A stretch of 64,000 nt of DNA, from positions 1,738,001 to 1,802,000 of the forward strand of contig NZ_CP163424.1 in the NCBI RefSeq assembly GCF_041429795.1, read 5' to 3'. Position 1 is the first letter of the stretch, and each line of letters starts with the position of its first letter. Position numbers and translations under genes: made by a program. The DNA is from Algimonas porphyrae (lineage in GTDB: Bacteria > Pseudomonadota > Alphaproteobacteria > Caulobacterales > Maricaulaceae). Positions 25,401 to 32,307 of the stretch are shown in pieces. Under the pieces are notes generated by a model. It made no database searches. It saw only the letters and a program-made list of their open reading frames with translations, and had not been told where the DNA came from.

Positions 25401-28255
25401 AGCTCTGTCGATGCGCCCTGAACGACGACCTCGAAGGTTTCATCTTCATAGACAGCCGGTGTGGTGACAAATTCGACCGTTGCTGGCTGCACCAGGACAG
25501 TTTCCGTCACGGTTTCGAAGACAGGTGGCACGCTGACCAGCTCGGTCGAGGCTTCCTGAACGACGATCGTTTCCTGGACGGTTTCGAATTGAGCTGCCGT
25601 CGCGACATATTCAACCGTTGCGGGTTGCACGACGACGGTTTCCGTCACTTCCTGGAACTGCGCCGGAACACTGACCAGTTCGGTTGTTGCGGGCTGGATG
25701 ATGACGGTTTCCGCATAGTCCTCGAACTGTGCCGGAACGGAGTCGAACTCGACCGTGGCAGGCTTGACGATGACTGTCTCTGTGACGGTTTCGAAAACAG
25801 GTGGGACCGTGACCAGTTCGGTCGAGGCTTCCCGCACGACGATGGTTTCGGAAACGTCCTCAAATACAGCCGGAATTGTCTCATAGGCGACCGTTGCAGG
25901 CTGCACGACGATGGTTTCCGCAACGGTATCGAAGATGGCCGGTGTCGAGACGAGCTCGGATGAGGCCTCTTGTACAACGACCTGGTATTGCTCGGTTTCG
26001 AAGATGGCAGGGGTCGTGACGAACTCGACTGACGCAGGCTGCACGACGACAAGCTCGGAGACGGTTTCGAAGACGGGTGGAACGGTGACGAGCTCGGTTG
26101 AGGCTTCCTGGACGAGAACCGTTTCCTGAACGGTTTCGAACTGAGCCGGAACGGTTACATATTCGACCGTGGCGGGCTGGACGACGACCGTTTCCGTGAC
26201 GCTCTCAAATTGAGGGGCCGTGCTGACCAGTTCGGTCGAGGCTTCCTGTACGACGATTGTCTGGGTGATATCTTCGAAGACGGCGGGGACACCCGTATAC
26301 TCGACACCGGCAGGCTGAATGACGACCGTTTCTTCGAGTTTTTCGAAGACGGCAGGAACGACGACAAGCTCGGTCGAAGCTTCCTGGACGAGGACTTCAT
26401 AGGTTTCGGCCTCGTAGACAGGGGCCGTCGCGACATATTCGACCGTGGCGGGCTGGACGACGACGGTTTCAGTCACTTCGCGGAACTGGGCCGGCGTGCT
26501 GACCAGCTCGGTCGAGGCTTCCTGTACGACGATCGTTTCGCTGACTGTGTCGAAGACAGGGGCCGTCGTGACGAATTCGACGCCAGCGGGCTGTATGACA
26601 ACGGTTTCCTGTAGGGTTTCGAACACGGCCGGGACACTGACCAGCTCGGTCGAGGCTTCCTGTACAATGACCGTTTCGGCAACCTCTTCGAACTGCGCCG
26701 GGATCAGCTCATATTCGACGGTTGCGGGCTGCACGACGACGGTTTCGGCGACCGTTTCGAATACAGCCGGAACGCTGATCAATTCGGACGAGGCGGCCTG
26801 TGTGACGACATTATCCGTCACGGTCTCGAAGACCGCCGGCGTAACGACCAGTTCGCTGGACGCATCTTGCACCACGACTGTTTCCGTCACGGTTTCAAAG
26901 ACGGGCGGCGTGGACACCAGTTCGGTCGAAGCTTCCTGAATGACGACCGTTTCAGTTACATCTTCAAATTCAGCAGGGAAAACCTGAAACTCCACGGATG
27001 CCGGTTGAACGACAACTGTTTCTTGGACGGTTTCAAATGTGGCAGGAACGGAAACGAGCTGGGTCGTAGCGGGCTGCACAACCAGCGTTTCGTTGACCGT
27101 TTCGAAGACGGCGGGTGTCGTGACAAGTTCGCTTGCGGCCTGCTGAACGACGACCGTTTCGGATACGGTCTCGAATTGGGCCGGTATGGTGACCAGTTCG
27201 CTCGATGCTTCCTGAACGACGATGGTTTCGACCACATCTTCGAAAACGGGAGCGATAACTTCATAGGCAACGCTAGCAGGCTGAACGACAACCGTTTCGG
27301 CAACCGCTTCAAATGTAGCGGGCGTGCTGACCAGTTCGGTTGACGCATCCTGGACGACGATGGTTTCCTGCACCGTTTCGAATTGAGCTGGAATGCTGAC
27401 CAGTTCGGTCGATGCTTCCTGCACGACAATTGTGTCCGTGAAGTCTTCATAGGTTGCAGGGATCGCAACATATTCGATGCTTTCAGGGCGAACGACGATG
27501 GTTTCAGCCACTGTTTCATAGACAGGCGGAATTGTGACGAGCTGAGTCGCGGCTTCCTGCACGACAATGGTTTCCTGAACCGTCCGGAACGTCGGTGTCG
27601 CGGAGCCGATCGCGCCGCCATAGCTGTTCACCGCATTGGCGACGATGACCTGACCGGTCGAACCGGTAATATTGCCGCTCTGGTCGATCAGACCGAAAGG
27701 ACGCCCGTCAGCCGTAAATACGGCGTAGCCCGTATCGACGCTGTAACGTGTGCCATTGATGAGCAGGTTGGTGACGATGCCATTACGCACACCGATGAAG
27801 GTGACAGGGTCAACGGCACCGGCGAGGATGACATTGCCGTTGAGACCAACGAGATCGCCATTGACGTCGATGGATCCGACGCGCTGACCGCTGGGGTCGA
27901 TCAGGCTGCGGTCGGGTGCGACTGTGTAGGCGACACCGCTATAGATCAGTGTGATGCGACCGATACCGGGAACGAGCTGTGTGCCGGAGGGGGAGCCGAC
28001 AGGGACAATCTCGAAGCTTTCTTCCTGTATCAGGATGCGCTCCGTAACAGTTTCAAGCTGTGCCGGAATCTTGCGGATTTCGCGGCTCGCCTGACGTAAT
28101 TCGACCTGCTCGGTCGAAACCTCATACTGGGCGGGGACGATGACCCGGGCGAAACATTCGCCGGGAAGGGGATTACCAGGCGGCAGATCCTGCGCGATGG
28201 TGGGTGCGGCAAGTACAGCGGCGCTGGCTGCCATCAGCAAGGTTTTTTTCATCAT
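19409..28255 (-). CDS. Giant exported 23-residue-repeat protein with peptidoglycan-binding domain
   Basis: 2,948 residues. Residues 1-21 are a signal peptide (MMKKTLLMAASAAVLAAPTI). Two degenerate repeat units (about 37-88) and a DG/G-rich module (90-222) follow. Then come 52 consecutive 23-residue acidic units (223-1418), a 49-residue linker, and 53 Arg-rich units of the same register (1468-2713, one with a 27-residue insertion). Residues 2714-2780 resemble a PG_binding_1 domain (IQRRLQELGFYSGAIDGRLS). A Thr/Ser/Gly-rich tail (2781-2948) holds two more DG-x-D-x-G modules. Typical units are FETVTETVVVQPATVEYVTV-type and IPAVTRQVERRVVRTPAAVT-type. I recall a few copies of such VPAxYxTV...PA units before a peptidoglycan-binding domain in other envelope proteins, but not this number. 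Start codons at 28255 and 28252 are equivalent. A structural envelope role is inferred. Confidence 0.9.
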   Translation of the reverse strand: MMKKTLLMAASAAVLAAPTIAQDLPPGNPLPGECFARVIVPAQYEVSTEQVELRQASREIRKIPAQLETVTERILIQEESFEIVPVGSPSGTQLVPGIGRITLIYSGVAYTVAPDRSLIDPSGQRVGSIDVNGDLVGLNGNVILAGAVDPVTFIGVRNGIVTNLLINGTRYSVDTGYAVFTADGRPFGLIDQSGNITGSTGQVIVANAVNSYGGAIGSATPTFRTVQETIVVQEAATQLVTIPPVYETVAETIVVRPESIEYVAIPATYEDFTDTIVVQEASTELVSIPAQFETVQETIVVQDASTELVSTPATFEAVAETVVVQPASVAYEVIAPVFEDVVETIVVQEASSELVTIPAQFETVSETVVVQQAASELVTTPAVFETVNETLVVQPATTQLVSVPATFETVQETVVVQPASVEFQVFPAEFEDVTETVVIQEASTELVSTPPVFETVTETVVVQDASSELVVTPAVFETVTDNVVTQAASSELISVPAVFETVAETVVVQPATVEYELIPAQFEEVAETVIVQEASTELVSVPAVFETLQETVVIQPAGVEFVTTAPVFDTVSETIVVQEASTELVSTPAQFREVTETVVVQPATVEYVATAPVYEAETYEVLVQEASTELVVVPAVFEKLEETVVIQPAGVEYTGVPAVFEDITQTIVVQEASTELVSTAPQFESVTETVVVQPATVEYVTVPAQFETVQETVLVQEASTELVTVPPVFETVSELVVVQPASVEFVTTPAIFETEQYQVVVQEASSELVSTPAIFDTVAETIVVQPATVAYETIPAVFEDVSETIVVREASTELVTVPPVFETVTETVIVKPATVEFDSVPAQFEDYAETVIIQPATTELVSVPAQFQEVTETVVVQPATVEYVATAAQFETVQETIVVQEASTELVSVPPVFETVTETVLVQPATVEFVTTPAVYEDETFEVVVQGASTELISVPAVFDTVTETVIVQPAGIEYVTTPAVFETVQETVLVQEASTELVTVPPVFETVTETVVVQPATVAYEAVPASYRDETFQVVVQEASTELVVTPAVFETVSETVVVQPSTVTFETIPAVFEEEQYQVVVQEASTELVTVPAEFGTVTETVVVQEASTELTTIAAEFETVAETVVIQPATTELVTVPPVFETVAETIVVQPASVAYEAVPAQFETYQETVVVQPASTELVVTPAVFEDVTETIIVQEASSELISIPAQFEEVSETIVVREASTELVSTPATFREVTETVIVQPATVEYVSVAAEFETFAETVVVQEASSELVVTPATFRDVTETVVIQDETVELVTVPAEFETVVETVIVQPETVEYVSVAAEFAAETQTFVQRAAAETLSVIPAEYETVTEQILVQEASTAIEVVPPTYRTVTETIIVSPARTDIEVIPARYETRSERVLIEPAREEWKPGSQALNAIELGGQGRVNTSTVGQFTVFNGVSDQVVELSQTIVTQTGEILCLVLVPAKYKTITKQVVAEPARVVEQTIPAVTREVTRRVVATPSSTREVTIPARYETIEVRRVRTPARVVRNGPTGEFTEQIGTVQTQRLVDQANVVERRIPAVTRQVERNVLRSPAQVVERRIPAVTQQVTRRVIDTPARTVERAIPAVTRVEERRRITNPARVVERTVPAVTREVTRRVVDRPAGVVERAIPAVTRVETRRVVSAPARVEERAIPAVTRNETRRVVRTPAQAVERVIPAVTRVEERRRLVRPAATVETTIPAVTRQIERRVVSQPAQVVERAIPAITEVRERRVVRTPARVAEQVIPAVTRQITRRVVETPAQAVERVIPAVTRNETRRVVRTPARVVERVVPAITKVVECNCLVTPASVTERVIPAVVRTETRRVLDRPATTVEQVIPAVTRQVERRIVRTPAAVTERVIPAVTRVEERRVVAQPAATVERTIPAVTKELTRRVVRTPAAITERVIPAVTRQETRRVLTAPATTAERIVPAVTREVERRIVRTPAAVTERVIPAVTRVEERRVVRAPAGVTERTIPAVTKQITRRVVSAPASVTERAVPAVTRTEQLRRIVTPARTVERVVPAVTKELSRRVVRTPASTVERVIPAVTRVETRRIVSNPAQVVERTIPAVTKQVERQIVRTPAAVTERVIPAVTRMETRDVLVTPAAVVERAIPAVTREIERRVVRTPAAVTERVIPAVTRVEDRRVVRAPAAVTERVIPAVTKEVTRRIVRTPAGVTERVVPAVTRQETIRQVVTPARVVERIIPAVTKVIECNCLVTPASVTERVIPAVTRQETRQVLRTPAGIAERTIPAVTRQITRRVVEAPAAVTERVIPAVTRTEERRVVRTPAAVTERVIPAVTRQVERRVVRTPASVTERVIPAVTRVETRRVVSAPARTVERTIPAVTRQIERRVVRTPASVTERTIPAVVEAVTRRVLRTPAAVTERAIPAVTRVEERRVVRTPAAVTERVIPAVTRQDTRRVIRTPARTVERAIPAVTRQVERRVIRTPASVTEQVVPAITRQVERRVLRTPASVTERAIPAVTRTIERQVLRQPARTEERVIPAVTRQETRRVVAQPARTVERTIPAVTRQVERNVVRTPASVVERAIPAVTRTVERRVMRAPARTEERVIPAVTRQETRRRIVTPARTEERVIPAVTRTVERRIVAQPARTEERAIPAVTRTVTRRVVDAPARVERRVIPAVYDTVQVQRVVTPARTEVIEIPAEYGTVEKRTQTSAQRSEWRQVLCEANANTVVISAIQRRLQELGFYSGAIDGRLSQETYAAVEAFQVSRNLSTGGLTLRTVDILGVDWRSMVSGSTTTTRTSGFSTGGSVTTTTGLQTGVVTETTTVTRSYTVRDDGVVIDQNGAIIGRYDAATLNVIDANGQIVVRNLRIQPGSRRTTTVTTPGAITSGSSTTVTTTGATTITSGSSSSQSSQTFTIRSDGAVLDLSGAVIGRVDAQGRVIDANGNVLGTVPAPN
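20117..23854 (-). repeat. Basic repeat block: 53 units of 69 bp (23 residues), Arg-rich
   Basis: Counted unit by unit from residue 1468 to 2713. All units are 23 residues except the third, which is 50 because of an insertion (NGPTGEFTEQIGTVQTQRLV region). The consensus is I-P-A-V-T-R-x-x-x-R-R-V-V-x-x-P-A-x-x-x-E-R-x. Units carry about five or six Arg against two Glu. Units starting at residues 1817 and 2231 differ from all others in holding Glu-Cys-Asn-Cys. DNA copies are diverged at synonymous positions, but some stretches remain nearly identical (22321-22390 against 22597-22666, four units apart). Confidence 0.93.
24002..27589 (-). repeat. Acidic repeat block: 52 units of 69 bp (23 residues), Glu/Thr/Val-rich
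   Basis: Counted unit by unit from residue 223 to 1418 with no length change at all; both ends were checked against the DNA. The consensus is F-E-T-V-x-E-T-V-V-V-Q-[EP]-A-[ST]-[TV]-E-[LY]-V-[ST]-x-P-A-x, with about four Glu and almost no Lys or Arg per unit. Two flavours alternate for much of the block, QEASTELVS and QPATVEYVT, giving a 46-residue (138-bp) higher period. Confidence 0.93.
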
Positions 28256-28344
28256 AGACCCCCAAGTCTCCAGTAGCGATTCCTGTCAGGCACAGGTGAG
28301 CCGAATCTAACGCCACGTTGGAAACATGGCCAGACCTTAATCAA

Positions 28345-28373
28345 ATTTAACGGAATGGTTTAGCACCAATCAA
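28345..28373 (-). promoter_or_regulatory. Candidate sigma-70-type promoter for the giant gene
   Basis: Reading the minus strand: TTGATT (28373-28368), a 17-nt spacer, then TTAAAT (28350-28345). Each hexamer matches four of six consensus positions. It would give a leader of roughly 85 nt before the ATG at 28255. It is recognised by eye only. Confidence 0.4.
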
Positions 28374-28553
28374 GTGGTGACGGGTTACAGGCGAAATTGT
28401 CGCGAAGATGCCCCCTTTACGGGGTAGAGCCGCCGAAACGGTATCGGCAGTTATGAAACCCGGAGGTAGTGACCATCGCACGGGACAGAATCTCGCTTTT
28501 ACTTGAATTCAACATGGGTTTAACTCGCGAGCGGTCAGACCGATCCCGAATTA

Positions 28554-28572
28554 TTCGAAAATAATTTTCGAA
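28554..28572. promoter_or_regulatory. Palindromic candidate operator
   Basis: TTCGAAAAT-A-ATTTTCGAA is a perfect inverted repeat of 9-bp arms around one base, in the AT-rich middle of the divergent intergenic region. The size and symmetry fit a dimeric regulator's site. I cannot tell which regulator binds or which gene is controlled. There is no T-run typical of a terminator beyond the arms. Confidence 0.45.
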
Positions 28573-28767
28573 CCTCCATGCAAGACATCTGCCGGATTTG
28601 ATGAACCTGATATGAACAGATCGTAATGTTTGGCCGCGTCAGCCCAGGATGTGCCGCTTGTCACGACAGATTTGCGAATCACTCAACCTGAATGATGCGT
28701 TGCAATTCATGAAATTGCTGGCGACAGAGGGTCCGTACACTGTTGCAACCGATACTGTGAGACCTGC

Positions 28768-31638
28768 ATGTCCCGACGCCTGACTTTGTCGCTCCTTCTC
28801 GGCGCGAGCATCGCCTGTACACCCAACCCGGATATGACCGCTGAGCGTGGCGCGGCGATATTTCCAGATATTGATTCAGTCGATTTTGTCCATCAGGCCA
28901 GTGACGTGCCAGTCGACGAAGCAGTCCAGTATGGGCGTCTGCCGAACGGATTGCGATATGCGGTCAAAAGTAACGACACACCGACGAAAACCGCGTCGCT
29001 TCTGATGCGGATCGATGCCGGATCACTGGACGAAACTGATGAAACGCGCGGCCTTGCACATTTCCTGGAGCATATGGCCTTTAACGGATCCGAGGCGATC
29101 CCCGAAGGCGAGATGATCAAACGGCTGGAACGACTGGGGCTAGCCTTCGGGGCCGATACGAACGCATCGACCAGTTTCGATCAGACGATCTATCAGCTCG
29201 AGCTGCCGGATGTTGCTGACGAGCTGCTGGACGAGGCGCTCTTCATTTTTCGTGAGACCGCCGAGCGTTTGACCCTCGATCCCGAGGCCATCGATGATGA
29301 GCGCGGAATCATTCTGGCCGAGAAGCGAGCCCGGAACAGCCCCTCATTCCGGGCGCTGGTCGCGTCCATCGGATTTCAGACGCAAGGCACGATGCTTGTC
29401 GATCGTCTGCCGATCGGAACGGTCGAAACGATCGAGAGCGTTACACCCGAGCAGTTCCGGGCCTTCTACGACGCGCAATATCGCCCGGAAGATACGATGA
29501 TCGTTCTGGTTGGGGACCGACCCGCCGAGCAGCTTGTCCAGAAGATTGAAGCGGCCTTTGCGGACTGGAACAACGAAACTGCCGCTGTGGCTGATGCATC
29601 GCTGGGTGACATCGCCTTCGATCGCCCGCGTTACGGTGCGTTTTTCGATCCTGAAGTGTCCAACTTCATTTCTCTATCGACCATCACGTCCCGCAAGCCT
29701 GATTCGGAGACGCGTGATACGATCGAAAACCGGGCGGAGGCTCTGCCGATCTATCTGGCCAATGCGATGCTCAATCGTCGTCTGTCCAAGCGGGTTCGAA
29801 GCGGCGAAGCCAGCTATACCAGTGCAGGGGTCAGCGTCTCGCCACTTTTCGACTCGGCAGAGATCGCCGGGCTCTCAGTTTCAGCCGAACCCGACCGATT
29901 GCGGACCGGCTTTATCGAGGCCGAGCGCATTCTGCGCCAGGCGCTGGATCACGGGTTCACTCAGGCCGAGCTGAACGAGCAGATCGCGAATGCGCGCAAA
30001 TCATGGGAAATTGCCGTCCAGACGGCCCCGACCCGGCGCACGCCGAGCCTGTCGCGACAAATTCTGAGCCACTTTGCCAGCGAGACCGTCTTTTCAACGC
30101 CTGAAACCGGGCTGGCGCTGTTCGAAGATGCCGTCGCGGACGTCACGCTTGCGGATACGGAAACTGCGCTGCGAGAAGCTTGGGAGGCGTTGCAGAGAGC
30201 GCCTCAGCTTTATTTGCAGTCCGATACGGTTGTCGAGACACCGGAGCAATGGCTGGAAGCCTTGCTGTCGGAAAGCCGTTCGACGTCGCTGCAGCCAGCC
30301 GCCGAAGCACTGGAAGCGGCCTTTGCCTATGAGGATTGGGGCACGCCGGGAGTTGTCTCCGAGAGAGGGTATATTGAGGATATCGGGCTGACGACCGTCC
30401 GGTTCGAAAACGGGGTCATGCTGAACATGAAACCGACCGATTTTCAGAAAGACGTGATCCGTATTGGAGTCGATGTCGGGTCGGGCACGGCTTGGCAGCC
30501 GCAGGATGATCCGGGCTTTGTGATCCAGATGAACGCCATTATGGGCGCGTCGGGTCTGGGCGCACATACGGCGGATGAAATTCGCACGTTGACCGCCGGA
30601 TCATCGGCCAGTGTTGGTCGCGGCTTCGGCTTCCGCGCGATGGGATTGACCGGGACGGTAACACCGGAAGATCTGGACCTCCAGTTCAAGCTGCTGGCCG
30701 CCTATCTGACGGACCCGGCATTTCGCGAAGAAACGCAAAAGGCTTTCAAAAGCCGGATCCGTGCCAACTGGTCGAAAATCAACTCCACTCCATCCGGTGC
30801 GGCCTCCATTGAAATTCCGCCCGTCATCACATCGGGTCACTGGCGCAGTGTCCATCCGACGGAAGAGGAACTGCTGGATATCGACATGGACGCGATCCGC
30901 CGCTGGTATGACGACAATGTCCGGAACGGCGCGATCGAGATCGGGATTGTCGGTGATTTCGACGTCGATTCCATGATTGAGCGGGTGGCGAAGACATTCG
31001 GCGCATTGCCGGGGCCGCGCGCTGACGTGCGAGACATTCCGGAACGATCGCTCGATCAGGTCTTCCCGGACGGTCGGCGTCGCCCGTATGAGTTCACCCA
31101 TGCGGGCGAACCGGACACAGGCATGCTGCGTGTGTTCTGGCCGTCGACGGGGCATGGCGATGAATTGCGGCGGCGACAGATCGGTATGCTGACGACCGTC
31201 ATGCGTCTGGAACTGACCGATGTGCTGCGCGAGGAAGAAGGGGCGACCTATTCGCCTTCCGCCTACCGCTCGACCTCCGAGCTGACACCGGATTATGGCT
31301 ATGTCGCCGTATCGATGGAGGCCGCGCCAGATGAGTTGAACCGGCTGACGGATGTTGTCGAAACTGTCATGGCCAAATTGGCCACTGAAGGGGTCTCAGA
31401 CGATATGTTTGATCGTGCGATCAAGCCGACATTGGAAAATCTGGAAACCAGCCTGGAAAATAACGGCTATTGGTTCGGCGTTATCGACAATGCCCAGACC
31501 CGCCCCGATACGCTGGACAGCCATCGGACGCGCGACGAGACCTATCAGTCCATGACGGCGGCGGATCTCAGCGCTGTGGCGGCAGAGCTGTTCGACCCTG
31601 ACAAGGCCGTTCGATTTCACATCATGCCCGAAGGCTAG
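28768..31638 (+). CDS. M16 family zinc metalloprotease, lipoprotein
   Basis: 956-residue two-lobed M16 peptidase (pitrilysin/PqqL-like). The signal ends in lipobox ASIAC with Cys17. The inverted zinc motif HFLEH is at residues 98-102, with the downstream Glu in the EEALFIFRETAERLTL-like segment, so the N-terminal lobe is catalytic. The C-terminal lobe (from about residue 530) has the non-catalytic M16 fold with LREEEGATYSPSAYR. It probably degrades peptides in the periplasm while anchored to the outer membrane. It is transcribed away from the giant repeat gene and ends in a shared terminator. Confidence 0.93.
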   Translation: MSRRLTLSLLLGASIACTPNPDMTAERGAAIFPDIDSVDFVHQASDVPVDEAVQYGRLPNGLRYAVKSNDTPTKTASLLMRIDAGSLDETDETRGLAHFLEHMAFNGSEAIPEGEMIKRLERLGLAFGADTNASTSFDQTIYQLELPDVADELLDEALFIFRETAERLTLDPEAIDDERGIILAEKRARNSPSFRALVASIGFQTQGTMLVDRLPIGTVETIESVTPEQFRAFYDAQYRPEDTMIVLVGDRPAEQLVQKIEAAFADWNNETAAVADASLGDIAFDRPRYGAFFDPEVSNFISLSTITSRKPDSETRDTIENRAEALPIYLANAMLNRRLSKRVRSGEASYTSAGVSVSPLFDSAEIAGLSVSAEPDRLRTGFIEAERILRQALDHGFTQAELNEQIANARKSWEIAVQTAPTRRTPSLSRQILSHFASETVFSTPETGLALFEDAVADVTLADTETALREAWEALQRAPQLYLQSDTVVETPEQWLEALLSESRSTSLQPAAEALEAAFAYEDWGTPGVVSERGYIEDIGLTTVRFENGVMLNMKPTDFQKDVIRIGVDVGSGTAWQPQDDPGFVIQMNAIMGASGLGAHTADEIRTLTAGSSASVGRGFGFRAMGLTGTVTPEDLDLQFKLLAAYLTDPAFREETQKAFKSRIRANWSKINSTPSGAASIEIPPVITSGHWRSVHPTEEELLDIDMDAIRRWYDDNVRNGAIEIGIVGDFDVDSMIERVAKTFGALPGPRADVRDIPERSLDQVFPDGRRRPYEFTHAGEPDTGMLRVFWPSTGHGDELRRRQIGMLTTVMRLELTDVLREEEGATYSPSAYRSTSELTPDYGYVAVSMEAAPDELNRLTDVVETVMAKLATEGVSDDMFDRAIKPTLENLETSLENNGYWFGVIDNAQTRPDTLDSHRTRDETYQSMTAADLSAVAAELFDPDKAVRFHIMPEG

Positions 31639-31644
31639 CGAAAC

Positions 31645-31673
31645 AAAAAAGCACCGCAAAATGCGCTGCTTTT
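31645..31673. terminator. Bidirectional intrinsic terminator between M16 protease and FKBP genes
   Basis: A 9-bp stem with one mismatch (AGCACCGCA 31650-31658 with TGCGCTGCT 31662-31670) and a 3-nt loop is preceded by six A and followed by a T-run. It therefore has a U-tract when read from either strand, as expected between convergent genes. Confidence 0.85.
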
Positions 31674-31694
31674 AAGGGTTCTATGTGTTGCGGA

Positions 31695-32261
31695 TTAATC
31701 GGTCCGGTTGACCCGCAAAAGCTGCATGTGGAACACCAGCGTGCCGCCGGGCCGTCCGACGGGGTTTTCGCCGTAGGCCAGATTGGCAGGGACGTAGAGG
31801 GTCCGTGTTTCGCACACTTTCATATCGGCCAGCGCTTCGTTCCAGCCTGCAATAAAGCCATCCGCCGTGTGAACGATGGGTTCCCCCGCCTGATAGCTGC
31901 TGTCAAAGACATCGCCATTGGGGAAAAAGCCGTGATAATTCGCGAAGATTTCTTCGCCGGCGCGCGGTGTTGCGCCATTTTCGAGGCCTGGCTGCAGGAC
32001 GCGATATTGCAGGCCGCTATCCGTTTCCATGACGCCGTCGCGTAGCGCGTTCTCCGCATGCCAGACTGAAAAGTCACTCGCTGACGGTAATGTCTCATCC
32101 TCATAATCATCGAGTGAGAAGACGAGATTGTCGGGGCAGACAAAATCGCCTTCGACCAACGCCGGCGAATCGTCTTCGCCAACAGCGCCGACATCGTCGG
32201 TTGAGGCGGTACAGGCCGCGAGAAGCGCCGCTAGCGAGGCTGCCATGAGTATGCGTGACAT
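31695..32261 (-). CDS. FKBP-type peptidyl-prolyl isomerase, lipoprotein
   Basis: 188 residues: lipoprotein signal with LLAAC (Cys16), an acidic linker, then one FKBP domain (GLQYRVLQPGLENGATPRAG; EIFANYHGFFPNGDVFDSSY; YVPANLAYGE; GGTLVFHMQLL). Its role is cis-trans prolyl isomerisation of periplasmic proteins. The hydrophobic pocket residues seem mostly kept, with some substitutions (Phe/His in the NYHGFF strand). Its only operon neighbour is the VWA gene upstream, 46 bp away. Confidence 0.92.
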   Translation of the reverse strand: MSRILMAASLAALLAACTASTDDVGAVGEDDSPALVEGDFVCPDNLVFSLDDYEDETLPSASDFSVWHAENALRDGVMETDSGLQYRVLQPGLENGATPRAGEEIFANYHGFFPNGDVFDSSYQAGEPIVHTADGFIAGWNEALADMKVCETRTLYVPANLAYGENPVGRPGGTLVFHMQLLRVNRTD

Positions 32262-32307
32262 TGTGGGTCTCCGTTTGAAAGTAAGGTGTGAGTAGTGATA
32301 CGGATCG

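Larger units (their letters stand above)
28256..28767. other. 512-bp divergent intergenic region between the giant gene and the M16 protease gene
   Basis: No gene is supported here. It holds the leaders of two divergent genes. On the minus strand there is a candidate promoter at 28345-28373. A 9-1-9 palindrome lies at 28554-28572, and four GANTC (CcrM-type) sites occur at 28278, 28303, 28488 and 28676. The region is visibly richer in A/T than its neighbours around 28540-28620. Nothing resembles an RNA gene or riboswitch I know. Confidence 0.7.

Noticed and set aside
20117-27589. CRISPR array (regular direct repeats)
   Set aside because: The period is 69 bp with no conserved repeat/variable spacer split; all bases are coding.
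19409-28255. Sequencing artefact or pure low-complexity filler
   Set aside because: An intact 8.8-kb frame, constant 23-residue spacing, signal peptide, terminator and a peptidoglycan-binding domain argue for a real gene.
28337-28350. TTAA-N6-TTAA resembling a CtrA box
   Set aside because: The spacing is 6 and not the required 7, and it overlaps the AT-rich candidate -10.
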